Positions 25,576 to 35,034 of a stretch of 64,000 nt of DNA are shown here, in pieces. Each line of letters opens with the position of its first letter. Positions within the stretch are counted from its first letter, which is position 1. The DNA is from Pseudoxanthomonas mexicana (GTDB lineage: Bacteria; Pseudomonadota; Gammaproteobacteria; Xanthomonadales; Xanthomonadaceae), in the NCBI RefSeq assembly GCF_001556105.1, contig NZ_LSIF01000034.1, forward strand, positions 62,001-126,000. The letters run 5' to 3'. The notes beneath the pieces were generated by a model. It was not told the origin of the DNA and made no database searches. It saw only the letters and a program-made list of their open reading frames with translations. The translations under genes were made by a program, and so were the position numbers.

Positions 25576-26418
25576 ATGATCGAGACCATCACCGAACTTG
25601 ACGCGCTGCGTGCACGCGTCAGGGAGTGGAGGCAGCAAGGGTTGCGGGTCGGGTTCGTGCCGACGATGGGCAACCTGCATGCCGGCCATTACTCGCTGGT
25701 GATGCTGGCGCGGCAGTACGCGGACCGCGTGGTGTCCAGCGTGTTCGTCAATCCAACCCAGTTCGGTCCCAACGAGGACTTCACCCGTTACCCGCGTACG
25801 CCCGAAGCGGACATGAGCGGGCTCGAAGGGGCCGGTTGCGATGTCCTGTGGTTGCCGACGGTGGAATCCATGTATCCGTTCGGTGTCGAACTGGCGGCCA
25901 ACGTGCACGTCCCCGGCGTCAGCAGTGTGCTTGAGGGCGCGCATCGCCCGGGTCATTTCGATGGCGTGTGCACCGTGGTCAGCCGCCTGTTCAACCAGGT
26001 GCAGCCCGACGTGGCCGCGTTCGGCAAGAAGGATTACCAGCAACTCGCCGTGATCCGCCAGTTGGTTACCGATCTGGCGTTCCCGATCCAGATCCTCGCC
26101 GGCAGCATCGTACGCGAGGCCGACGGCCTGGCGATGAGCTCGCGCAACCAGTACCTGTCGGAGGACGAGCGTCCGCGCGCCGCCGAGATCCGCAAGACCC
26201 TGATCGCGATGCGTGAAAGCCTGGTGGCCGGAACCCCTCGCGCGCAGGTGGAGGCCGAGGCGGCCCGCCAGCTCGGCGACATGGGGTACGTGGTCGACTA
26301 CACGGTCATCCGTGGCCATGACCTCAGTGAGCCGCAGGACGGTGAACAGGGTGCGCGTGTCGCGCTGATCGCCGCGAAGCTCGGACGTACGCGGTTGATC
26401 GACAACCTGGAATTCTGA
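25576..26418 (+). CDS. panC: Pantothenate synthetase
   Basis: 280 residues. The nucleotidyltransferase HIGH-like motif is PTMGNLHAGHYSL; VFVNPTQFG follows; later FGKKDYQQLAVIR and the KMSKS-like SSRNQYLS are intact. It joins pantoate and beta-alanine using ATP. An AGGGG ribosome site precedes ATG 25576, and the gap from panB is 36 bases. Confidence 0.96.
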   Translation: MIETITELDALRARVREWRQQGLRVGFVPTMGNLHAGHYSLVMLARQYADRVVSSVFVNPTQFGPNEDFTRYPRTPEADMSGLEGAGCDVLWLPTVESMYPFGVELAANVHVPGVSSVLEGAHRPGHFDGVCTVVSRLFNQVQPDVAAFGKKDYQQLAVIRQLVTDLAFPIQILAGSIVREADGLAMSSRNQYLSEDERPRAAEIRKTLIAMRESLVAGTPRAQVEAEAARQLGDMGYVVDYTVIRGHDLSEPQDGEQGARVALIAAKLGRTRLIDNLEF

Positions 26419-26500
26419 TCGCAACCAAGGGCCGCACGTGGTGCGCGCAAGTCGGGCATGAGCGGATAAACTCCGCCTTCCCGCTTTTCGCCCCGACGAC

Positions 26501-26881
26501 ATGCATCTCAGCCTGCTCAAGACCAAGATCCACCGCGCGACCGTCACCCATTCGGAGCTGAACTACGAAGGCTCCATCGCCATTGACGGCCTGCTGCTGG
26601 ATGCCACCGGCATCCGCGAGTTCGAGCAGGTGCATATCTGGGACGTGACCAACGGGGCGCGCTTCTCGACGTATGCGATCCGTGCCGACGAAGGCAGCGG
26701 TGTGGTTTCGCTCAACGGTGGCGCCGCGCGCCACGTACAGGTCGGCGACCTGATCATCATCGCCGCGTTCGCGTCGATGAGCGAGCAGGAAGCCGATGCG
26801 TTCCAGCCCACGTTGGTCTACGTGGACAGCCAGAATCGCATCACCCATACCAACCACAGCATCCCCAAGCAGGCCGCCTGA
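26501..26881 (+). CDS. panD: Aspartate 1-decarboxylase
   Basis: 126 residues, typical length. The self-processing site is intact: Gly24-Ser25 in NYEGSIAID, where Ser25 becomes the pyruvoyl group. Lys9, Tyr22, Thr57 and Tyr58-like residues of the active site are in the expected order. It makes beta-alanine for panC. It is 82 bases from panC, with a possible -10 (GATAAA) near 26463, so it may also have its own promoter. Confidence 0.95.
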   Translation: MHLSLLKTKIHRATVTHSELNYEGSIAIDGLLLDATGIREFEQVHIWDVTNGARFSTYAIRADEGSGVVSLNGGAARHVQVGDLIIIAAFASMSEQEADAFQPTLVYVDSQNRITHTNHSIPKQAA

Positions 26882-26882
26882 C

Positions 26883-28394
26883 ATGAGCCAGGATTTCGAC
26901 GTACTGTCGTCCCACGCCACGCGCCTGAGTGGCGTTTCGTTGAGCACCCTGCTGTCGCGCGAGCCGGATCGCATTGCCGCCCACACGTTGCGCTCCGGTC
27001 CGCTGTACTTCAATTTCGCGCGCCAGTCGTACGACGCGTCGGCGTGGCAGGCGCTGCTGGGTCAGGGCGAAGCCAAAGGCCTGGCAGCGGCCTTCCGTCG
27101 GCTGTTCGATGGCGAGACCGTCAACGTCACCGAAGGGCGTGCGGCGCTGCATACCGCGCTTCGCGGACAGAATTCCGAGGCCGTCGTCGCACGCGAGGCC
27201 TATGCCACGGCGCTCGATGTCCGTCAGCGCATGGCGACTCTGATCGCGCAGCTCGAAGCGAGCGACGTCACCGACATCGTCAGTGTCGGTATCGGCGGCT
27301 CCGATCTCGGGTCGCGTCTCGTGGCTGATGCGTTGCGCGATCCGCTGCCGGGCCGCTTCCGCGTGCACTTCCTGTCCAACGTCGACGGTGCGGCGGCACA
27401 ACGCACACTGGCGACGCTTGATCCGGCGCGCACGGCGGCAGTGCTGATTTCCAAGACGTTCGGTACCCAGGAAACGTTGCTCAACGGCGGCATCCTGCGC
27501 GACTGGCTGGGTGGCAGCGAGCGGCTGTATGCCGTCAGCGCCAATCCGGCGCGCGCGGCGGCGGCGTTCGACATTGCCGCCGAGCGCGTGCTGCCGATGT
27601 GGGACTGGGTGGGTGGCCGCTATTCGTTGTGGTCCGCGGTCGGCCTGCCGATCGCGCTGGCGATCGGGTTCGAGCGTTTCGAGCAGCTGCTGGAGGGTGC
27701 CTCGGCGTTCGATGCGCACGTCATCGGCACGCCGATCGCCGACAACATCGCGGTCCGCCATGCGCTGACGGCGGTGTGGAACCGCAACGGGCTCGGCCAC
27801 GCCGCGCAGGGCGTGATGACCTACGACCAGCGCCTGGCGCTGCTGCCGGCGTATCTGCAGCAGCTGGTGATGGAGAGTCTGGGCAAGTCGGTCACGCTGG
27901 ACGGCAGTGCGGTCGAGGTCGACACGGTGCCGGTGTGGTGGGGCGGGGCGGGCACCGACGTGCAGCACAGCTTCTTCCAGGCCCTGCATCAGGGCACGCA
28001 GATCGTGCCGCTGGATTTCGTCGGCACCATCCGCAACGACGACCCTTACACCGAGAACCATCTCGCCCTGATGTCCAACCTGCTGGCGCAGAGCGAAGCG
28101 CTCGCCAACGGACAGGCCAGCGACGATCCGCATCGCAGCTACGCCGGTGGCCGTCCCAGCACGATGATCCTGCTGGATGCGCTGACGCCGCAGTCGCTCG
28201 GTGGGTTGATCGCCATGTACGAGCACAGCGTCTACGCGCAGTCGGTGTTGTGGGGTATCAACGCCTTCGACCAGTTCGGTGTGGAGCTGGGCAAGCAACT
28301 GGCCAACGGCCTGCTGCCGGCACTGAAGGGGCAGGGTGAAGCGCAGGATCCGGTCACGCGCGCGTTGCTGGCGGAGCTGAAAACGCGCGGCTGA
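26883..28394 (+). CDS. pgi: Glucose-6-phosphate isomerase
   Basis: 503 residues from ATG 26883; a longer frame start is inside panD. PGI signatures are present: [14 protein letters not shown] (phosphate loop), [31 protein letters not shown], and the family motif [14 protein letters not shown] near the end, with catalytic Glu and His in the middle. It interconverts glucose-6-P and fructose-6-P. It starts 1 base after the panD stop and is convergent with queG, 5 bases apart. Confidence 0.97.
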   Translation: MSQDFDVLSSHATRLSGVSLSTLLSREPDRIAAHTLRSGPLYFNFARQSYDASAWQALLGQGEAKGLAAAFRRLFDGETVNVTEGRAALHTALRGQNSEAVVAREAYATALDVRQRMATLIAQLEASDVTDIVSVGIGGSDLGSRLVADALRDPLPGRFRVHFLSNVDGAAAQRTLATLDPARTAAVLISKTFGTQETLLNGGILRDWLGGSERLYAVSANPARAAAAFDIAAERVLPMWDWVGGRYSLWSAVGLPIALAIGFERFEQLLEGASAFDAHVIGTPIADNIAVRHALTAVWNRNGLGHAAQGVMTYDQRLALLPAYLQQLVMESLGKSVTLDGSAVEVDTVPVWWGGAGTDVQHSFFQALHQGTQIVPLDFVGTIRNDDPYTENHLALMSNLLAQSEALANGQASDDPHRSYAGGRPSTMILLDALTPQSLGGLIAMYEHSVYAQSVLWGINAFDQFGVELGKQLANGLLPALKGQGEAQDPVTRALLAELKTRG

Positions 28395-28399
28395 CGACG

Positions 28400-29479
28400 T
28401 CAGGCCTTCGCGTGCTGCGCCAGGGCCCAGGCCACGTGCTCCCGCACCAGCGCTGACGGATCGTCGCGACGGCTGGCCAGCGCCGTCATCACCTCGGGCG
28501 TGCCGGGCGCATTGCCGAGCGCCACGGCGATGTTGCGCAGCCAGCGTTCATGGCCGCTGCGACGGATCGCCGAGCCTTCGGTACGGCGCAGGAATTCGTC
28601 GCCGTCCCATGCGAACAACGCCGGCAGCGTGGCCACGTCGAGATCGTTGCGGGCACGGAAGTCGGGTTCGTCCGTCCGCTGGGCGAACTTGTTCCATGGA
28701 CAGACCAGCTGGCAATCATCGCAGCCGAAAATGCGGTTGCCGATCGCGGGCCGCAGGTCTTCGGGAATGACGCCCTCGTGCTCGATGGTCAAGTACGAAA
28801 TGCAGCGGCGTGCATCGAGCCGGTACGGCGCGATGATGGCCTGTGTCGGGCAGACGTCGATGCAGCGCGTGCAGGTGCCGCAATGCGCCGTCGCAGGCGC
28901 GTCCACCGGCAACGGCAGATCCACGTAGATCTCGCCAAGGAAGAACCAGGAGCCGCCGTCCTTGTCGATCAGGCAGGTGTGCTTGCCGATCCAGCCCAGG
29001 CCGGCGTTGCGCGCGAGCGCACGCTCCAGCACCGGTGCCGAATCCACGAACACGCGGTGACCGAATGCGCCAACCTCCTGCTGCAGGCGTTCGGCCAGCT
29101 TCTGCAGGCGGTTGCGCATCAGCTTGTGGTAGTCGCGACCGAGCGCATAGCGGGCCACGTAGGCGCGCTCGCCGTCGTGCAGCGTGTCCCAGGCGTCGTT
29201 GCTGTCATTGCGTCCGTAGTCCAGCCCCACGGAGATGACCCGCAACGTACCGGGGATCAGCTCCTGCGGCCGCGACCGCTTGTCGCCGTGCTGCGCCATC
29301 CACGCCATCGAGCCGTACAGTCCCTCCGCCAGCCAGCGGCGCAGGTGATCCTCGTCGTCGCCAAGCTCGATGCCGGCGATGCCGCAGCGCTGGAATCCGA
29401 ACTCGCGCGCCAACGCCCGCACGCGCCGGGCGAGCGCGGGTGGATCGGGCAGGGATGTTGCCGGGTCGGGGAGTGACAT
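28400..29479 (-). CDS. queG: Epoxyqueuosine reductase
   Basis: 359 residues from ATG 29479. QueG features are present: an N-terminal cobalamin-binding domain with FGFQRCGIAG and the YGSMAWMAQHGDKR segment; the catalytic-Asp region near VDSAPVLERALARNAGLGWIGK; two ferredoxin-like [4Fe-4S] sets CGTCTRCIDVCP and CDDCQLVCPWNKF; and a C-terminal HEAT-like repeat. It reduces epoxyqueuosine to queuosine in tRNA. A perfect TATAAT ends 6 bases before the ATG, without a ribosome site, so a leaderless message is likely. Confidence 0.93.
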   Translation of the reverse strand: MSLPDPATSLPDPPALARRVRALAREFGFQRCGIAGIELGDDEDHLRRWLAEGLYGSMAWMAQHGDKRSRPQELIPGTLRVISVGLDYGRNDSNDAWDTLHDGERAYVARYALGRDYHKLMRNRLQKLAERLQQEVGAFGHRVFVDSAPVLERALARNAGLGWIGKHTCLIDKDGGSWFFLGEIYVDLPLPVDAPATAHCGTCTRCIDVCPTQAIIAPYRLDARRCISYLTIEHEGVIPEDLRPAIGNRIFGCDDCQLVCPWNKFAQRTDEPDFRARNDLDVATLPALFAWDGDEFLRRTEGSAIRRSGHERWLRNIAVALGNAPGTPEVMTALASRRDDPSALVREHVAWALAQHAKA

Positions 29480-29485
29480 GCGGGA

Positions 29486-29491
29486 ATTATA
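29486..29491 (-). promoter_or_regulatory. -10 hexamer TATAAT of queG, leaderless candidate
   Basis: Perfect TATAAT on the minus strand with 6 bases to the ATG. No recognisable -35 and no Shine-Dalgarno sequence. Confidence 0.5.
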
Positions 29492-29534
29492 GGAGGCGGG
29501 GCCGGATTCACTTCTCCGCAACCCCGGCCGGTCC

Positions 29535-29540
29535 TAGAAT
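29535..29540 (+). promoter_or_regulatory. -10 hexamer TAGAAT of nnrD, leaderless candidate
   Basis: TAGAAT is followed by 6 bases and then the nnrD ATG. It lies back-to-back with the queG promoter and has no Shine-Dalgarno sequence. Confidence 0.45.
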
Positions 29541-29546
29541 CCGCCC

Positions 29547-31019
29547 ATGTCAGGCACCTTGCCCCTGTATTCCACGCATGCGGCGCGCACGCTGGATGAG
29601 CGCGCCACGCACGCGCTGGGAGGCGACGCCTACGTCCTGATGCAGCGCGCGGGGCAGATGGCCTGGCAGCACCTGCTGCAACACTGGCCCGACGCCCAGC
29701 GCATCGTGGTGGTGTGCGGCCCGGGCAGCAATGGCGGCGACGGTTACGTGCTGGCGCGGCAGGCGCATCGTGCAGGCCGGTACGTGGAGGTCGTCCATCT
29801 GCCCGCGCATGTGCCGGGGAATCCGGTCGCACAACGCGCGTGCACCGGCTACGTGGCGGGCGGCGGCCGCGTGACGCTGTTCGAAGGCGCGTTGCCGAAG
29901 GCCGATGTCGTGGTGGATGCGCTGTTCGGCATTGGCCTGTCGCGTGCACCGGAGCACGACGTGCATGCGCTGATCGATACCATCAACGCGCAGAGCGGAC
30001 CGGTCTTCTCGCTGGACGTGCCCAGTGGCGTCGATGCCGAGCGTGGCGCTGCGCCCGGTGCGGCCGTGGTGGCGACACGCACGCTGCAGTTCATCGCCCG
30101 GCATGCCGGACTGCATACCGGCGATGCGCTGGAGTACACCGGCACGCTCGATCTGGATGATCTCGGCGTGTCCGTCGGGACCTTCGACGGGGTCGCCGTG
30201 CAGTCGTCGCTGCTGCAGCACGATGCGCTGGCGCGCTGGCTGCTTCCACGTCGCCGTAATACCCACAAGGGCGAGTCCGGGCATGTGCTGTGCATGGGTG
30301 GCGACGACGGCAGCGGTGGCGCGATCGCCTTGTGTGTGGAAGCCGCGTTGCGTGCTGGTGCCGGCCTCGCCAGTGTGGCCACGCGGCAGATGCATGTGGC
30401 GTCGCTGCTGGCGCGCCGACCCGAGGCGATGGTGCGTGCGGTGGAATCGTCGGATGACCTCGAGCCGCTGCTCGCTCGTGCGGACGTGATCGCCATCGGT
30501 CCCGGATTGGGGCAGGGCGAATGGGCGCGAGCCTTGTTCCAGCGCGCCCTGCGCAGCGGGAGACCGATGGTGATGGATGCGGATGCGCTGAACCTGCTCG
30601 CAGCCTCGCCGCATACCGTGCAGCAGGCGATCCTCACGCCGCATCCTGGCGAGGCTGCGCGCTTGCTCGATTGCGCGACGCGCGACGTGCAGGGCGATCG
30701 CTTCCGAGCCGCGCAGGCGATGGCGGAGCGCTATGCGTCGGTCGTCGTGCTGAAAGGCGCGGGCACCGTCATCGCCGCACCCGGCGGGACGCTGCGCGTG
30801 ATCGGTGCCGGCAATCCCGGCATGGCCGTGGGCGGTATGGGCGACGTGCTCACGGGCGTCATCGCCGCCTTGCGTGCGCAGGGCTTGTCCGCCTTCGATG
30901 CGGCAAGCGCTGGCGCGTTGTTGCATGGACTCGCGGGAGACGCGGCCGCCTGGGATGGAGAGCGCGGCCTGCTGCCATCCGATCTGTTCGCGCATCTGCG
31001 TCGGCTGGCGAATCCGTAA
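29547..31019 (+). CDS. nnrD: Bifunctional NAD(P)H-hydrate repair enzyme
   Basis: 490 residues, a fused YjeF. The N-terminal epimerase half has GPGSNGGDGYVLAR and LFGIGLSR; the C-terminal ADP-dependent dehydratase half (ribokinase fold) starts near residue 230 with KGESGHVLCMGGDDGSGGA and carries GNPGMAVGGMGDVL, the catalytic GxGD motif. It epimerises and dehydrates damaged NADHX/NADPHX. The next gene tsaE follows after 49 bases, as YjeF and TsaE are adjacent in many gammaproteobacteria. Confidence 0.95.
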   Translation: MSGTLPLYSTHAARTLDERATHALGGDAYVLMQRAGQMAWQHLLQHWPDAQRIVVVCGPGSNGGDGYVLARQAHRAGRYVEVVHLPAHVPGNPVAQRACTGYVAGGGRVTLFEGALPKADVVVDALFGIGLSRAPEHDVHALIDTINAQSGPVFSLDVPSGVDAERGAAPGAAVVATRTLQFIARHAGLHTGDALEYTGTLDLDDLGVSVGTFDGVAVQSSLLQHDALARWLLPRRRNTHKGESGHVLCMGGDDGSGGAIALCVEAALRAGAGLASVATRQMHVASLLARRPEAMVRAVESSDDLEPLLARADVIAIGPGLGQGEWARALFQRALRSGRPMVMDADALNLLAASPHTVQQAILTPHPGEAARLLDCATRDVQGDRFRAAQAMAERYASVVVLKGAGTVIAAPGGTLRVIGAGNPGMAVGGMGDVLTGVIAALRAQGLSAFDAASAGALLHGLAGDAAAWDGERGLLPSDLFAHLRRLANP

Positions 31020-31056
31020 GCACCCGGTTTCCTCGCGCGCGTTTCCACTGAGCGCA

Positions 31057-31062
31057 TAGAAT
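31057..31062 (+). promoter_or_regulatory. -10 hexamer TAGAAT of tsaE, leaderless candidate
   Basis: TAGAAT, then 6 bases, then the tsaE ATG; same arrangement as nnrD and no ribosome site. Confidence 0.45.
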
Positions 31063-31068
31063 TGGCGC

Positions 31069-31551
31069 ATGCACGCCTTTCTTCCCGACAGTGACGCCAC
31101 CGAAACGCTGGGCCACGCACTCGCGCGCACACGGCCTGCATTCGCCGTCGTGCATCTGCAGGGAGACCTCGGTGCAGGAAAATCCACCCTGGCTCGTGCC
31201 CTGCTGCGCGCGCTGGGCGTCAGTGGCGCGATCCGCAGTCCGACCTATACGCTGGTGGAGCGCTATCCGGTGGAGGGCGGCGAAGCCTGGCATCTGGACC
31301 TGTACCGGATCGGTGACGCCGGCGAGCTGGAATTCCTCGGTCTGGACGAAGGATCGGCCGTGCTCTGGCTGGTGGAATGGCCGGAACGTGGTGGTGCGTC
31401 ATTGCCGCCAGCCGATCTGCATGTGGCGCTCGATGTCGACGGCGAAGGACGTTCAGCCCGACTGACCGGGGTGTCAGCGGGCGGCAGCGACTGGCTGGCG
31501 CGGCTGGCGCTGGAGGGTGAGTTGCAGGCATCAGCTCGCCAGACTGGTTAG
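31069..31551 (+). CDS. tsaE: tRNA threonylcarbamoyladenosine biosynthesis ATPase TsaE
   Basis: 160 residues. Walker A is GDLGAGKSTLAR at about 30; a conserved SPTYTLVERY segment follows, then HLDLYR and LWLVEWPERG, all characteristic of TsaE (YjeE). It drives t6A37 tRNA modification together with TsaB and TsaD. It is followed 75 bases later by an AMIN amidase, the conserved yjeE-amiB order. Confidence 0.94.
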   Translation: MHAFLPDSDATETLGHALARTRPAFAVVHLQGDLGAGKSTLARALLRALGVSGAIRSPTYTLVERYPVEGGEAWHLDLYRIGDAGELEFLGLDEGSAVLWLVEWPERGGASLPPADLHVALDVDGEGRSARLTGVSAGGSDWLARLALEGELQASARQTG

Positions 31552-31613
31552 GAACATCCGCCAGGCTACGGATTATTAAGGGAAAATGCCTTGCATTCGC
31601 GGTCTGATGGTGC

Positions 31614-31619
31614 TTGAAT
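31614..31619 (+). promoter_or_regulatory. Possible -10 TTGAAT of the amidase gene
   Basis: TTGAAT ends 7 bases before ATG 31627, with TTGCAT 17 bases further upstream as a weak -35. This supports 31627 as the start. Confidence 0.35.
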
Positions 31620-31626
31620 CCGCGGC

Positions 31627-33165
31627 ATGACCTCGGGGAAGCCCACCACCATGCTGCGTCTCGCGTTCGCGAGCCTGCTCGCGTTGTCGCCATTAGCGCT
31701 GACGGCAGGCGAGGTGACCGGCGTGACGCTGGCGCAGGGCAGCACCGGGACCCGGGCGGAGATCCAGCTCGCGGGCACCGGGCAATACAAGACCATTTCA
31801 CTGAAAGGCCCCGATCGGCTGGTCGTCGACCTGCCGGCCTCGAAGGCGAAAGCTGGCCTGCGGCTGCCCGTGCCGGCCGGCATCGTGCGCGCCGTGCGCA
31901 CGGGACAGCCTGACGCGAACACGCTGCGCATCGTCTTCGACCTGGCTTCGCCGGTCGCCGCACTGGCACCACGCATGGAACAGGGCGGCGACACTTCGCG
32001 CCTGGTAATCGAGTGGCCGGGTGACGGCGTCGCTCCTCCTGCCTCGATCGCGACGGCTACGCCGACCACCGCACCCGCCGCCACGGCAGCGCCCCCGACG
32101 GTATCGCCACAGGCGGACGCCGCCCGCGCGACGGCGTTGCTGACGGCGAAGGTGGTGCAGGCGGGCGCCACCCAGTCTCCTGCTGCTGTTGCCACGACAT
32201 CTTCACCGTCGCCGCAGGCCATCCTCAACGGGCAGTCGACCGCAGCCCAGGTACCCGCCACCGGTAATGCCGGTGAGCGTCCGGCGTACACCATCGCGAC
32301 GGGGCAGCCAGCGCCGGTAGCGAACGCCGCCACTGCGCCCGCCGTCGAGGCCGTCACGACGATAGAGGCCCAGAAGCCGCCGGTCGCGGCAACCGCAGGC
32401 ATGCGTCCACTGGTGGTCGCCATCGATCCCGGTCACGGCGGACAGGATCCGGGTGCGATAGGTCCGAGCGGCCGCTACGAGAAACATGCCGTGCTGGCGA
32501 TCTCGAAGGAACTCGCCCGCCAGATCAATGCCACGCCCGGCATGAAGGCCTACCTGGTTCGCGATACCGACGTCTACGTCGAACGTCCGCAGCGCGCCCG
32601 CAAGGCGCGTGGCGCCAAGGCCGACATGTTCGTGTCGATCCATGCCGATGCTGCGGAAAACCGCAGCGCCTGGGGTTCGTCGGTCTACGTGCTGTCCTTG
32701 CGTGGCGCGTCGTCGCAGCACGCGCGCTGGCTGGCCGACAAGGAAAACGCGTCGGACCTGGTCGGAGGCGTGCGACTGACCAAGGACACGTTGTCGAACG
32801 TGCTGCTCGACCTGGCCCAGAGCGGCCATATGCGCGCCTCGCAGGATGCCGCCGGCCACGTGCTGACGTCGCTGAAGGGATTGGGCAAGACCCACAAGCC
32901 GCAGATCGAGTTCGCCAATTTCGAAGTGCTGCGCAATTCCGACATGCCGGCGATGCTGGTGGAAACCGGCTTCATTTCCAACGCCGACGAGGAAAAGCGC
33001 CTGTTCGATCCCGGTCACCAGCGCAAGGTCGCCGGCGCGGTGCTGGAAGGCATCCAGTCCTACTTCACCCGCCAGCCACCGCCGGGCACGCTGTTCGCGG
33101 CGCGCGCGCAAGCCGAAGCCGATGCGCGAACCGTCGCCGCTGGCGGCGCTGCCGGCGCGCCCTGA
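31627..33165 (+). CDS. amiC: N-acetylmuramoyl-L-alanine amidase, AMIN plus Amidase_3
   Basis: 512 residues. A signal peptide starts at or near residue 9 (ML RLAFASLLAL); ATG 31651 is an alternative start. The N-terminal AMIN domain (about 30-130) targets the septum or peptidoglycan. An Ala/Pro/Thr-rich linker runs to about 255, and the catalytic domain has zinc ligands in DPGHGGQDPG, YEKHAV, and VSIHADA plus the catalytic Glu in LVETGFISN. It cleaves peptide side chains from glycan in daughter-cell separation. No LysM or SPOR is visible at the C-terminus. Confidence 0.9.
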   Translation: MTSGKPTTMLRLAFASLLALSPLALTAGEVTGVTLAQGSTGTRAEIQLAGTGQYKTISLKGPDRLVVDLPASKAKAGLRLPVPAGIVRAVRTGQPDANTLRIVFDLASPVAALAPRMEQGGDTSRLVIEWPGDGVAPPASIATATPTTAPAATAAPPTVSPQADAARATALLTAKVVQAGATQSPAAVATTSSPSPQAILNGQSTAAQVPATGNAGERPAYTIATGQPAPVANAATAPAVEAVTTIEAQKPPVAATAGMRPLVVAIDPGHGGQDPGAIGPSGRYEKHAVLAISKELARQINATPGMKAYLVRDTDVYVERPQRARKARGAKADMFVSIHADAAENRSAWGSSVYVLSLRGASSQHARWLADKENASDLVGGVRLTKDTLSNVLLDLAQSGHMRASQDAAGHVLTSLKGLGKTHKPQIEFANFEVLRNSDMPAMLVETGFISNADEEKRLFDPGHQRKVAGAVLEGIQSYFTRQPPPGTLFAARAQAEADARTVAAGGAAGAP

Positions 33166-33230
33166 TCCCGCGCCCGCTCGGCTATCATCACGGCTGATTC
33201 CCCGAGACGGCGCGCCTGCGTCGCCAGCAC

Positions 33231-35033
33231 GTGCCGATCCGCCAGCTTCCCGACACCCTCATCAACCAGATCGCGGCCGGCGAAGTCGTCGAACGACCTG
33301 CGTCCGTGGTCAAGGAACTGGTCGAAAACGCCCTGGATGCTGGCGCGCGCCGCGTCGACATCGACCTGGAAGAGGGCGGCGTCCGCCTGATCCGTATCCG
33401 CGATGACGGTGGCGGCATCGCACCGGACGAGTTGCCGTTGGCGGTGTCGCGCCATGCCACCAGCAAGATCGCCTCGCTCGACGACCTGGAAGCCGTTGCC
33501 ACACTCGGTTTCCGTGGCGAAGCCCTGCCCTCGATCGCCTCCGTCAGCCGCTTTGCACTGACCTCGCGGCGTGCGCAGGACGAGCATGGCGCGTCGTTGC
33601 TCGTGGAAGGCGGCAAGGTCGGCGAAGTGGCACCCAAACCGCACGCCGTCGGCACCACGGTGGAAGTACGCGAGTTGTTCTACAACGTGCCGGCGCGACG
33701 CAAGTTCCTGCGTGCCGAACGTACCGAGATGGGGCACATCGAAGAGTGGCTGCGTTCGCTGGCACTGGCGCGTCCCGACATCGAGCTGCGCGTCTCGCAT
33801 AACGGCCGCCCGTCCCGTCGCTACAAGGCGGACGAACTGGAATCGCTTGCTCGCCTGAGCGAGACCCTCGGTGACGAGTTCTCCCGCAGTGCGCTGCGCG
33901 TCGACCACGAGGCGGCCGGCCTGCGCCTGCACGGGTGGATCGCGCAGCCCAGCTATTCGCGCGCGAGCGCCGACCAGCAGTACGTCTACGTCAACGGACG
34001 CTCAGTGCGCGATCGCAACATCGCGCACGGGGTGAAGATGGCGTACCAGGACGTGCTGTTCCATGGGCGCCAGCCGGCCTATGTGCTGTTCCTGGAGCTC
34101 GATCCCACCCGCGTCGACGTCAACGTCCACCCGGCCAAGCACGAAGTGCGGTTCCGCGATACGCGGCTGATCCACGATTTCGTCTATCGCACCTTGCACG
34201 AAGCACTGGCGGAAACACGCGCCGGTACCTTGCCGCAGGACACGGCGCCATCGCCGTTCGCGGTGCGGCCTGCCATGCCCGTGCCCTCCGCCTGGATGCC
34301 CACGCAGCAGTCGCCGCTGGGACTCAATGTCGCCGAGGCACCCGCCGCCTACGCTGCGCTGTATGCACGCCCGCCCATCGATGCGGTGGATGGTGGAACG
34401 TATGCTCAGGCGTCCACACCGGCGATGCCGGCGAGCGACACCGATGGCATACCGCCGCTGGGTTTCGCCATCGCGCAGCTGCACGGCATCTACATCCTGG
34501 CGGAGAACGCGGACGGCCTGATCGTGGTCGACATGCATGCCGCTCACGAGCGCATCGGCTACGAGAAGCTGAAGTGGGCGCACGACAGCATCGGCCTGCG
34601 CTCGCAGCCGCTGCTGGTGCCGATGGTACTGGCGGTGGCCGAGCGCGAGGCGGACGTGGCCGAACGCGAGGCCGCCACGCTGGCGACGCTGGGCTTCGAT
34701 ATCACCCGCAGCGGTCCGCAATCGTTGAACGTGCGCAGCATCCCCGCGCTGCTGTCGAACGCCGAACCCGAAGCGCTGTTGCGCGATGTGCTGGCCGACC
34801 TGCGCGAGCACGGCGAAAGCCGGCGCGTCGCGGCGGCGCGCGACGAACTGCTGGCGACGATGGCCTGCCACGGCGCGGTGCGCGCGAACCGGCGCCTGAC
34901 GCTGCCCGAAATGAATGCCCTGCTGCGCGAGATGGAAGCCACCGAACGCTCCGGGCAATGCAACCACGGCCGCCCCACCTGGGCGCGCTTTTCCTTGAAC
35001 GAGATCGACCGCTGGTTCCTGCGAGGACGCTGA
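33231..35033 (+). CDS. mutL: DNA mismatch repair protein MutL
   Basis: 600 residues from GTG 33231 ([22 protein letters not shown]). GHKL ATPase motifs are intact: [25 protein letters not shown] and [11 protein letters not shown]. The [20 protein letters not shown] block is the MutL signature. The C-terminal dimerisation domain ends with [11 protein letters not shown]; the DQHAxxE endonuclease motif appears as DMHAAHERI, with Met for Gln. TATCAT at 33183 is a possible -10. Usual neighbours such as miaA are not present; a DUF1684 lipoprotein follows by 1 base. Confidence 0.96.
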   Translation: MPIRQLPDTLINQIAAGEVVERPASVVKELVENALDAGARRVDIDLEEGGVRLIRIRDDGGGIAPDELPLAVSRHATSKIASLDDLEAVATLGFRGEALPSIASVSRFALTSRRAQDEHGASLLVEGGKVGEVAPKPHAVGTTVEVRELFYNVPARRKFLRAERTEMGHIEEWLRSLALARPDIELRVSHNGRPSRRYKADELESLARLSETLGDEFSRSALRVDHEAAGLRLHGWIAQPSYSRASADQQYVYVNGRSVRDRNIAHGVKMAYQDVLFHGRQPAYVLFLELDPTRVDVNVHPAKHEVRFRDTRLIHDFVYRTLHEALAETRAGTLPQDTAPSPFAVRPAMPVPSAWMPTQQSPLGLNVAEAPAAYAALYARPPIDAVDGGTYAQASTPAMPASDTDGIPPLGFAIAQLHGIYILAENADGLIVVDMHAAHERIGYEKLKWAHDSIGLRSQPLLVPMVLAVAEREADVAEREAATLATLGFDITRSGPQSLNVRSIPALLSNAEPEALLRDVLADLREHGESRRVAAARDELLATMACHGAVRANRRLTLPEMNALLREMEATERSGQCNHGRPTWARFSLNEIDRWFLRGR

Positions 35034-35034
35034 C

